Shown here: one piece after another, positions 58,705 to 64,000 of the stretch
How positions within the stretch are numbered: position 1 is the stretch's first letter
Layout: the number at the start of each line of letters is the position of its first letter
DNA from: Brachybacterium ginsengisoli
GTDB taxonomy: Bacteria; Actinomycetota; Actinomycetes; Actinomycetales; Dermabacteraceae
Assembly: GCF_002407065.1 (NCBI RefSeq)
Contig: NZ_CP023564.1
Coordinates: 3,782,001-3,846,000, forward strand
DNA length: 64,000 nt
Direction: 5' to 3'
The notes under the pieces: model-generated
Database searches by the model: none
Told to the model about the DNA's origin: nothing
Seen by the model: the letters and a program-made list of their open reading frames with translations, nothing else
Translations under genes and position numbers: made by a program

Positions 58705-59508
58705 TCAGTGCATGTGCTTGCCGCCGTCGACGCTGATCGAGGTGCCGCTGACGAAGCTCGAGTCCTCGCTGACCAGGAAGTTGATCAGGCCGGCGACCTC
58801 CTCGGGCTGGCCCACCCGCTGCAGCGGGATGTTCGCGCTCATGCCCGCCTTGCGCTCGTCGGTGAGGGTGCCGCCCATGATGTCGGTGTCGATCGGGCCG
58901 GGCAGGATCACGTTGGCGGTGATGCCGTGCTCGCCCAGCTCGCGGGCCGCGCCGCGGGTCAGGCCCTGCACGGCGGCCTTCGCGGCCGCGTAGCCGGTCT
59001 TGGAGAAGGTGCCGCCGCCGTCGAGCGCGGTGATCGAGGAGGTGTTCACGATCCGGCCGCCCACGCCGCCGTCGATCATGCGCCGGGCCGCGGCCTGCAT
59101 CATCAGCAGGGTGCCCTTGCCGTTGACGTCCATGACGCGGTCCCAGATCTCCGAGGTGATCTCGAAGATCGAGTGGGGACTGGGGATGCCGGCGAGGTTC
59201 ACGAGCGCCACCAGCTGGGGAAGCTCGGCGTCGACGCGCTCGAAGGCGGCGTCGACCGAGGCCTGGTCGCTGATGTCCACGCCCACGCCGATCACGCGCA
59301 GCCCCGACTCGGCGGGGATCTCGGCGGTCAGCTCGGCCGCGAACTCCTCGACGGCGGCGCCGTCGATGTCGGCCGCGGCCACGTTCCAGCCCTCAGCGAC
59401 GAGCTTGCGCACCACTCGTCGGCCGATGCCCCGGGGGGCGCCGGCGCCGGTGACCAGCGCGGTGCGCTGGGCGGGGAAGGGCTGGATGGTCGTCGTCTCG
59501 ATGGTCAT
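58705..59508 (-). CDS. Short-chain dehydrogenase/reductase
   Basis: A 267-residue SDR. The cofactor loop TGAGAPRGIGRRVVRKL has three extra residues compared with TGxxxGxG; AADIDGAA follows with the NAD-type Asp. NLAGIPSPHS replaces the usual NNAG, the Ser is in VNTSSITALDGGG and the Tyr-Lys pair in GYAAAKAAVQGLTRG. GQPEEVAGLINFLVSED and GTSISVDGGKHM close the fold. It lies between the TIM-barrel gene and the hydroxyacyl-dehydrogenase-fold gene on the same strand, 74 bases after the TIM-barrel stop, probably co-transcribed from the 60549 promoter. AAGGAGAA precedes ATG 59506-59508. Substrate presumably a keto or hydroxy sugar acid. Confidence 0.88.
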   Translation of the reverse strand: MTIETTTIQPFPAQRTALVTGAGAPRGIGRRVVRKLVAEGWNVAAADIDGAAVEEFAAELTAEIPAESGLRVIGVGVDISDQASVDAAFERVDAELPQLVALVNLAGIPSPHSIFEITSEIWDRVMDVNGKGTLLMMQAAARRMIDGGVGGRIVNTSSITALDGGGTFSKTGYAAAKAAVQGLTRGAARELGEHGITANVILPGPIDTDIMGGTLTDERKAGMSANIPLQRVGQPEEVAGLINFLVSEDSSFVSGTSISVDGGKHMH

Positions 59509-59582
59509 GCGGGTTCTCCTTCGAACGGTTCTCGATGCGGACGGTGCCGCCCGGCCGCCTCGTGGGGCCGGGCGCCCGGGGG

Positions 59583-60512
59583 TCAAGCGGACTCGGCGAG
59601 CGCCGAGGTGAGGACCTGGCGGATGTAGTGCACGTTCTCGGCGATGACGCCGAGGGAGTCGGAGCCGTAGTGCTCGCAGCAGAACGGTCCGGTGTAGCCG
59701 AGCTCGAGGGCGCGGCGGATCACGGTGCGGTAGTTGATGTAGCCGTACTTCAGCGGCATCGGCGCGCTCGAGTAGGCGCCGGTGGCCGCGTCGTAGTCGC
59801 GGGTGTAGTTCTTGATGTGCCAGAAGTTCGAGTGCGGCAGGACCTTCTCGAACATGTCCGACCACGGCTCGACCTCGCGGTGCAGGCGCACGAGGTTGCC
59901 GAGATCGGGGTTCAGGCCCACGGCGTCGTGGTCGACGTCCTTGAGGAACGAGACGGCCTCGTCGGCGGTGCCCACGTAGGTGTCCTCGTACATCTCGAGG
60001 CTGAGCTGGATGCCCTGCGCCTTCGCGGCGTCGCCGAGCTCACGGGTGCGCTCGATGGCGAGATCGCGCAGCGCCGGGTCGTCCACGTGGCCGTCCTCGA
60101 GCCAGAACCAGATCGCCTGGGCCTGCTTCTCGGTGAGGCCCTGCATGAAGCCGGTGTTCACGACGGAGACGCCGAAGCTCGGCGCGATCTCGAGGAAGCG
60201 GTGGGCGTCGGCGAGGTTCTCCTCGCCGTGCTCGACGTCGACGATCGAGTTGCGGGTCATGGAGATCGAGGAGAGGGACAGGCCCTCGCCGTCGAGCACA
60301 CGACGGAACTCCTCGATGCGCTCGTCGCTCAGCTTCGCGAGCGGCAGCCAGGCGTCGGTCGGATCGACCTGGTCCACGCCGAGCTCCTTGACCTGGCGCA
60401 GCTGCGAGGCCCAGACCGAGGAGGAGGCCTCCAGCGTGGGCGTGCCGTCCGAGGTCCTGCTGCCGAACGAGAGCATGTTGGCGCCGATCGGCCAGTTCTC
60501 TGCGGTGAACAT
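59583..60512 (-). CDS. TIM-barrel sugar isomerase/epimerase family protein
   Basis: A 309-residue AP-endonuclease-2-like (beta/alpha)8 protein. Opening MFTAENWPIGANMLSFGSRT is distinctive; SLSSISMTRNSIVDVEHGEE, VVNTGFMQGLTEKQAQ, LSLEMYEDTYVG (metal-type Glu), VGLNPDLGNLVRLH (Asp), FWHIKNYTRDYD (His) and GPFCCEHYGSDS (Glu) mark the metal-binding strands. I do not recognise a characterised subfamily; possible activities include isomerisation or decarboxylation of a keto sugar acid. First gene of a likely operon with the SDR, with the shared palindrome at 60549 overlapping its TAGGAT box 37 bases upstream. Confidence 0.83.
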   Translation of the reverse strand: MFTAENWPIGANMLSFGSRTSDGTPTLEASSSVWASQLRQVKELGVDQVDPTDAWLPLAKLSDERIEEFRRVLDGEGLSLSSISMTRNSIVDVEHGEENLADAHRFLEIAPSFGVSVVNTGFMQGLTEKQAQAIWFWLEDGHVDDPALRDLAIERTRELGDAAKAQGIQLSLEMYEDTYVGTADEAVSFLKDVDHDAVGLNPDLGNLVRLHREVEPWSDMFEKVLPHSNFWHIKNYTRDYDAATGAYSSAPMPLKYGYINYRTVIRRALELGYTGPFCCEHYGSDSLGVIAENVHYIRQVLTSALAESA

Positions 60513-60548
60513 CGTCGTCCCTTCAGGATGCGAGAAGAATACCCGTGG

Positions 60549-60560
60549 ATCCTATAGGAA
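60549..60560. promoter_or_regulatory. Shared palindromic site 3
   Basis: ATCCTATAGGAA; the inner TCCTATAGGA is a perfect palindrome. The gene strand reads TTCCTATAGGAT with TAGGAT 37 bases before the TIM-barrel ATG at 60512, the best-placed -10 box of the four sites. Confidence 0.6.
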
Positions 60561-60677
60561 AGCGTGCGGCTGTGGGAAGACGTTGCGGCCGGCGAGTGCC
60601 GCCCGAGACTCTTCCGGCTGCGTGAGCAGGGCGGATCCGGCGGGCGTCCGCGCCGGAACCTCGAGCGTCGCCGATGC

Positions 60678-61487
60678 TCAGGCCCCGTCGTCAGCCGTCG
60701 AGGTCGAGCTGCGCAGCACGCGGGCCGACGCCGTGTCCATGTGGCGGGCCATCGCGGCGGCGACCGCGACGGCGTCGCGATCGGCCACGGCGCGGGCGAT
60801 CTCGGTGTGCTCGCGGATCGCGTCCTCGATGTCCGCCCGGCGGTCCACGGCGTTCTCGAACCACACGCGCAGCAGGGTGCGGGTGGTCGAGAGCAGCTCG
60901 GCGAGCAGGGTGTTCCCACCCATCAGGGCGAGCTCGCGATGGAAGGCGATGTCCGCCTCGACATAGCGCTCATGGTCGTCGGCCGCCTCGCGCTGCAGCT
61001 CGACCAGCTCGAGGAGGTGCCGGGCCTGCTCGTCGGTCCGCAGGGTCGCGGCGAGCTCGGCCGCGCTGCGCTCGAGGGCCGCGCGCACGACGGTCAGCTC
61101 CGCAGTGCGCTCCTGATCCAGCAGCAGCGACCAGGACAGCGTGCTGGGCAGCAGCTCGGAGGTGCCCGAGCGCAGGTAGCTCCCGGAGCCGGCGCGGGTC
61201 TCGACGATGCCGAGCACCTCGAGGGCCGAGATCGCCTCCCGCACGGCGCTGCGCCCCACGCCCAGATCCTCCGCGAGGGACCTCTCGCCCGGGAGCCGGT
61301 CGCCGGGGCGCATGCTCTCGCCGAGCAGGAGGTCCAGGAGCCGGAAGGTGACAGCGCTGCTCGGTGAGCGGCCGATCCCCAGCGGGCCGTCGGGGGTTCC
61401 CGGCTCCACGCCCGACGGGCTCAGCGAGGAGAGGGTCGCCCGGCCACGGGGGCGGTTCGGCGCGGCGGGATCGGTCGTGGCGTTCAC
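60678..61487 (-). CDS. FadR-type GntR regulator (FCD domain), divergent from an ApnO-like operon
   Basis: A 269-residue regulator with a 35-residue polar N-terminal extension, winged helix at about 45-105 (MRPGDRLPGERSLAEDLGVG, RSAVREAISALEVLGIVETR) and FCD domain (VVRAALERSAAELAATL; DIAFHRELALMGGNTLLAEL; EHTEIARAVADRDAVAVAAA), with metal-type Asp/His residues kept. The start is GTG 61485-61487 with only GAGG nearby; a later GTG is possible. The gene faces the TIM-barrel/ApnO-like operon across 198 bases containing an 18-bp palindrome (61531-61548), the natural operator for self-regulation and control of that operon. Confidence 0.87.
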   Translation of the reverse strand: MNATTDPAAPNRPRGRATLSSLSPSGVEPGTPDGPLGIGRSPSSAVTFRLLDLLLGESMRPGDRLPGERSLAEDLGVGRSAVREAISALEVLGIVETRAGSGSYLRSGTSELLPSTLSWSLLLDQERTAELTVVRAALERSAAELAATLRTDEQARHLLELVELQREAADDHERYVEADIAFHRELALMGGNTLLAELLSTTRTLLRVWFENAVDRRADIEDAIREHTEIARAVADRDAVAVAAAMARHMDTASARVLRSSTSTADDGA

Positions 61488-61530
61488 GCGCCTCAGCGTA
61501 CCGGCGGCGCGCGGCGGTCGCCCCCCAAAG

Positions 61531-61548
61531 TGGCCAACCGGTTGACCA
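61531..61548. promoter_or_regulatory. 18-bp palindromic operator between the FadR-type gene and the apionate-like operon
   Basis: TGGCCAACCGGTTGACCA is an inverted repeat with one mismatched pair (TGGCCAACC against TGGTCAACC) centred on AACCGGTT. It is 44 bases upstream of the regulator start and its right arm contains the TTGACC -35 box of the divergent operon, a layout that would repress both genes. Confidence 0.68.
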
Positions 61549-61571
61549 GTTGCGGGTTCTCGTTCTAGGGT
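61542..61571 (+). promoter_or_regulatory. Promoter of the TIM-barrel/ApnO-like operon
   Basis: TTGACC (61542-61547) and TAGGGT (61566-61571), 18 bases apart, make a good actinobacterial promoter with a leader of about 108 bases. The -35 box overlaps the palindromic operator. Confidence 0.6.
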
Positions 61572-61685
61572 TCCGACGACACCACGGACACGACCGGCTG
61601 CACGCCGGGGGCGGCGCACGGCCTGCGCACCGCTCCCCCGCTCCCGGATCGGCCACCGCGACGCACACGACGGAGTGACCAGCGC

Positions 61686-62513
61686 ATGAAGATCGGCATC
61701 GGCACGTACTCCCTGTTCTGGGAGTTCTCGGACCGCACCCCCGAGCCCCTGGGCATCGCCGGGATGATCGACCGCGCCGCCTCCCTGGACTGCGAGGTCT
61801 TCCAGATCTGCGATGACCCGCGTCTCGAGGAGATGGAGGCCGACGAGGTCCGAGGACTGCGCGAGCGCGCCGAGCTGCTCGACCTCGAGCTCGAGCTCGG
61901 CACCCGCGCCGTCGCCCGCGACCATCTCGATCGGTACCTCGATCTCGCCGAGGCGCTCGGCGCGACGACGCTGCGCTCGATGGTCCAGAGCCAGGAGATC
62001 CAGCCCGGTCCGGAGGCGGCGATCGCCGAGCTGCGCGCCGTGCTCCCCCGCCTCGAGGCCACCGGGATCACCCTGGCCCTGGAGACCTACGAGCAGGTGC
62101 CCACCGAGACCCTGCTCGAGATCGTCGCGGCCGTGGACTCCCCTCACCTGGGCATCTGCCTGGACCCGGCCAACTGCGTCTCCGCCCTGGAGCATCCGAA
62201 GGACGTCGTGGACGGCTGCGCCGCGCGCACTGCGAACCTCCACGTCAAGGACTTCGCCTTCGCCCGCCAGGAGGGCTGGGTGGGATTCACCTACTCCGGC
62301 GCACCGCTCGGCGACGGCCTCCTCGACCTCGAGCACGAGCTCTCCGCCGTCTACGCGGAGGGCCGCTCCCCCAGTGCGATCGTCGAGCACTGGCTGCCCT
62401 GGCAGGGCGACCTCGAGAGCACCCTCGCCACGGAGCGCGCCTGGACGACGCGCACCCTGACCGCGCTGCGCGACTGGCGCAGCGCCCACCTCCCGTCGGC
62501 CGCACGCGGCTGA
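61686..62513 (+). CDS. TIM-barrel isomerase/epimerase-family protein, 3-oxo-isoapionate decarboxylase candidate
   Basis: A 275-residue (beta/alpha)8 protein of the AP-endonuclease-2 superfamily: MKIGIGTYSLFWEFSDRTPE, EVFQICDDPRLEEM, LELELGTRAVARDHLDRYLD, GITLALETYEQVPTETLLEI (Glu ligand), LGICLDPANCVSALEHP (Asp), ANLHVKDFAFARQEGWVG (His) and SAIVEHWLPWQGD (Glu). The gene is followed after 92 bases by an ApnO-like gene and then a GntP permease. In D-apionate catabolism as I recall it, ApnO makes 3-oxo-isoapionate and a TIM-barrel enzyme, OiaC, decarboxylates it to L-erythrulose; this gene would fit that step. The family is certain, the substrate inferred. Confidence 0.82.
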   Translation: MKIGIGTYSLFWEFSDRTPEPLGIAGMIDRAASLDCEVFQICDDPRLEEMEADEVRGLRERAELLDLELELGTRAVARDHLDRYLDLAEALGATTLRSMVQSQEIQPGPEAAIAELRAVLPRLEATGITLALETYEQVPTETLLEIVAAVDSPHLGICLDPANCVSALEHPKDVVDGCAARTANLHVKDFAFARQEGWVGFTYSGAPLGDGLLDLEHELSAVYAEGRSPSAIVEHWLPWQGDLESTLATERAWTTRTLTALRDWRSAHLPSAARG

Positions 62514-62605
62514 ACGACCCCTGCGGCGCCCGCCGCCCCCGACGGACCCCGGCACCGGGGTCCACCGCACGACATCTGTCGCATCACCATGAAGGAGTCA
62601 CACCG

Positions 62606-63508
62606 ATGACCAGCTCCAAGGAACTCAACCCCCTGTTCGGCAAGACCGTCGAGCTCGATCCCTCGATCACCGTCGCCGTCGTCGGCGCCGCCGGGAAGAT
62701 GGGCACCCGCGTCTCGAACAACCTCAACCTCACCGACGCCCCGATCCACTACGTCGAGGCCTCCGAGGCCGGCCAGCAGCGCCTGAAGGAGCTGGGCCGC
62801 GAGGTCTCCACCCTCGAGGACGCCGCCGCCGCGGCCGACGTCGTGATCCTCGCCGTCCCCGACGTGATCCTCGGGAAGATCTCCGAGCAGGCCGTGCCGC
62901 TCATGAAGGACGGCGCGGTGCTCCTGACCCTGGACCCGGCCGCCGCCTACGCCGGGCTGCTCGCGGAGCGCGAGGGCGTCCACCAGGCCTGCGCGCACCC
63001 CGCGCACCCCTCCGTCTTCCTCGAGCGCACCACCCCCGAGGAGTGGGCCGACACCTTCGGCGGGATCGCCGCGCCGCAGGAGGTCGTCGCCGCGTACGAG
63101 GGCGGCGACGAGCGCGTCCAGCAGCTCACCGCGCAGGTCATCCGCGCGATCTACGCCCCCGTCATCGATGTCCACTGGGTCACCGTCAAGCAGCTCGCCC
63201 AGCTCGAGCCCACCCTCGTGGAGACCACCGGCTGCATGATCGGCCAGTTCCTCAAGGACTCGATGGACCACGCGATCCACGAGGTCGGCATCCCCGAGGA
63301 CGCGGTCAAGGCCCTCTTCTACGGCCACATCTTCATCTCGCTCACCAACGCCCTGCGCGGCTCGAACCCCTTCTCGGAGGCCTGCCTGCGCGCCATGGAC
63401 TACGGCCGCGACAGCATCATCAAGCCCGACTGGACGAAGGTCTGGGACGACGCGGAGCTCGACACCGTCCTCGCCCAGATGCTCAACCTCGACAAGATCG
63501 AGCGCTGA
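62606..63508 (+). CDS. ApnO-like oxidoisomerase (phosphogluconate-dehydrogenase C-terminal family)
   Basis: A 300-residue NAD-binding protein. The Rossmann loop VAVVGAAGKMGTRVSNNLNL (about 22-41) uses GAAGKMG; DVVILAVPDVILGKI and TLDPAAAYAGLL follow, then a helical C-terminal half of the phosphogluconate-dehydrogenase C-terminal type, with QACAHPAHPSVF, VTVKQLAQLEPTLVETTGCM (likely active-site Lys and Glu), and YGHIFISLTNALRGSNPFSEA. This arrangement matches D-apionate oxidoisomerase ApnO as I remember it, which oxidises D-apionate and shifts a carbon to give 3-oxo-isoapionate. ATG 62606 follows GAAGGAG. Context (TIM barrel, GntP permease, FadR regulator) supports an acid-sugar pathway. Function is inferred, not proven. 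Confidence 0.8.
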   Translation: MTSSKELNPLFGKTVELDPSITVAVVGAAGKMGTRVSNNLNLTDAPIHYVEASEAGQQRLKELGREVSTLEDAAAAADVVILAVPDVILGKISEQAVPLMKDGAVLLTLDPAAAYAGLLAEREGVHQACAHPAHPSVFLERTTPEEWADTFGGIAAPQEVVAAYEGGDERVQQLTAQVIRAIYAPVIDVHWVTVKQLAQLEPTLVETTGCMIGQFLKDSMDHAIHEVGIPEDAVKALFYGHIFISLTNALRGSNPFSEACLRAMDYGRDSIIKPDWTKVWDDAELDTVLAQMLNLDKIER

Positions 63509-63576
63509 CCAGCCAGGACACACCGCCGGGCGTGGGCGACGACGCCCACCCCGGCCCTCTCGAAGGAACCCCCCCA

Positions 63577-64000
63577 ATGGACCCCCTGCTCCTCGTCGCC
63601 ATCGCCGCCGGCGCGATCGCGATCCTGCTGTTCACCGTCATCAGGCTGAAGTGGCCGGCCTTCGTCTCCCTGCTGGTCGTGGCCGTGCTGACCGCGCTGG
63701 CGGGCGGCGTCGCCGTCCAGGACGTCATCCCCCTGATGATCGAGGGGATGGGAGGCACCCTCGGCAGCGTCGCCCTGCTCGTCGGTCTCGGCGCCATGCT
63801 CGGAGGCATCATCGAGCGCACCGGAGGGGCGGAGGTCATCGCCCGCGCCGCCGCACGGGCGCTCGGCGAGAAGCGCCTCGAGCAGGCCCTCCTCCTCTCC
63901 TCGGGCCTCGTCGCGATCCCGATCTTCTTCGACGTCGCCTTCATCATCCTGGTCCCGATCATCTTCGCCTTCGCGAAGGCGGCCGGGCATCGCGGACCGG
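63577..64000 (+). CDS. GntP-family permease, 5' part (runs off the window)
   Basis: The first 141 codons of a GntP-type acid-sugar:proton symporter, truncated only by the window edge. Visible landmarks are ILLFTVIRLKWPAFVSLLVV, MIEGMGGTLGSVALLVGLGA, MLGGIIERTGGAEVIARAAA, the charged loop LGEKRLEQALLLSSGLVAIP and IFFDVAFIILVPIIFAFAKA, in the same order as in the complete paralogue at 55945-57345 (both share the FFD or FLD motif in TM4). ATG 63577 with GAAGGAA upstream. Third gene of the TIM-barrel/ApnO-like operon, 68 bases after the oxidoisomerase; likely the uptake system for its acid-sugar substrate. Confidence 0.93.
   Translation, partial: MDPLLLVAIAAGAIAILLFTVIRLKWPAFVSLLVVAVLTALAGGVAVQDVIPLMIEGMGGTLGSVALLVGLGAMLGGIIERTGGAEVIARAAARALGEKRLEQALLLSSGLVAIPIFFDVAFIILVPIIFAFAKAAGHRGP

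Noticed and set aside
1..64000. tRNA, rRNA, riboswitch, insertion sequence, prophage or secretion genes
   Set aside because: Searched by eye on both strands; no cloverleaf, rRNA core, transposase, integrase or phage protein was found. Small structured RNAs could still be missed without covariance models.

Overview
The window is high-GC actinobacterial DNA. Codons end almost always in G or C, starts are ATG or GTG behind GGAGG-type ribosome sites, genes are densely packed with many ATGA or GTGA overlaps, and terminators are GC hairpins without U-tracts. Gene content resembles soil or skin Micrococcales such as Brachybacterium; that placement is inferred from general resemblance and no rRNA or marker gene is present to test it. 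No tRNA, rRNA, CRISPR array, prophage or transposase was seen. Nearly everything is sugar, polyol and sugar-acid catabolism, arranged as a series of cassettes each with its own transporter and usually its own GntR-type regulator.

Layout. 1-5.2 kb: an aldo/keto reductase, a cytosolic GH29 alpha-L-fucosidase divergent from an M81 peptidase, and an unknown glycine-rich membrane protein. 5.6-19.9 kb: a complete myo-inositol pathway: a UTRA-type GntR regulator (probable IolR), then iolG, iolB, an aldolase and iolC on the minus strand, a tautomerase, the transporter iolT, and a plus-strand run iolD, mmsA/iolA, iolE, iolH and a second Gfo/Idh/MocA dehydrogenase. IolR-like operators lie upstream of iolC and over the -35 box of iolD. 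20.1-25.4 kb: a peptide-type ABC importer operon bracketed by two copies of a 78-bp palindromic repeat. 25.8-28.8 kb: XpaC-like and TelA proteins followed by a FadR-type regulator. 29.0-35.3 kb: non-phosphorylating L-fucose catabolism (mutarotase, dehydrogenase, lactonase, dehydratase, FAH-family hydrolase and the FucP permease). 35.3-42.5 kb: an IlvD/Edd sugar-acid dehydratase, a FadR regulator, two hydroxyacid dehydrogenases, and an atypical Nramp-fold transporter with a small membrane partner. 42.5-43.1 kb: intergenic DNA with a perfect 160-bp direct repeat. 43.1-48.8 kb: an L-rhamnonate cassette (second FAH hydrolase, rhamnonate dehydratase, zinc alcohol dehydrogenase, ACS-type MFS carrier, SDR). 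49.0-51.2 kb: a LysR regulator and MFS pair. 51.2-60.5 kb: a minus-strand block for a hydroxylated sugar acid (two-hydroxyacid dehydrogenase, FMN hydroxyacid oxidase, LtnD-like dehydrogenase, DUF1537 kinase, GntP permease, 3-hydroxyacyl-CoA-dehydrogenase-fold enzyme, SDR, TIM barrel). 60.7-64 kb: a FadR regulator divergent from a TIM-barrel enzyme, an ApnO-like oxidoisomerase and a second GntP permease cut by the window edge; these resemble D-apionate catabolism.

How it fits together. The fucosidase can release L-fucose for the fucose cassette. Both FAH hydrolases should yield pyruvate plus L-lactate, which the FMN hydroxyacid oxidase could re-oxidise. Four near-identical palindromes (ATCCTATTGGAT type) lie before genes in two regions 17 kb apart and suggest one regulon spanning both. 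Three separate families of intergenic palindromic repeats decorate the gaps between cassettes and are the most unusual structural feature of the window.
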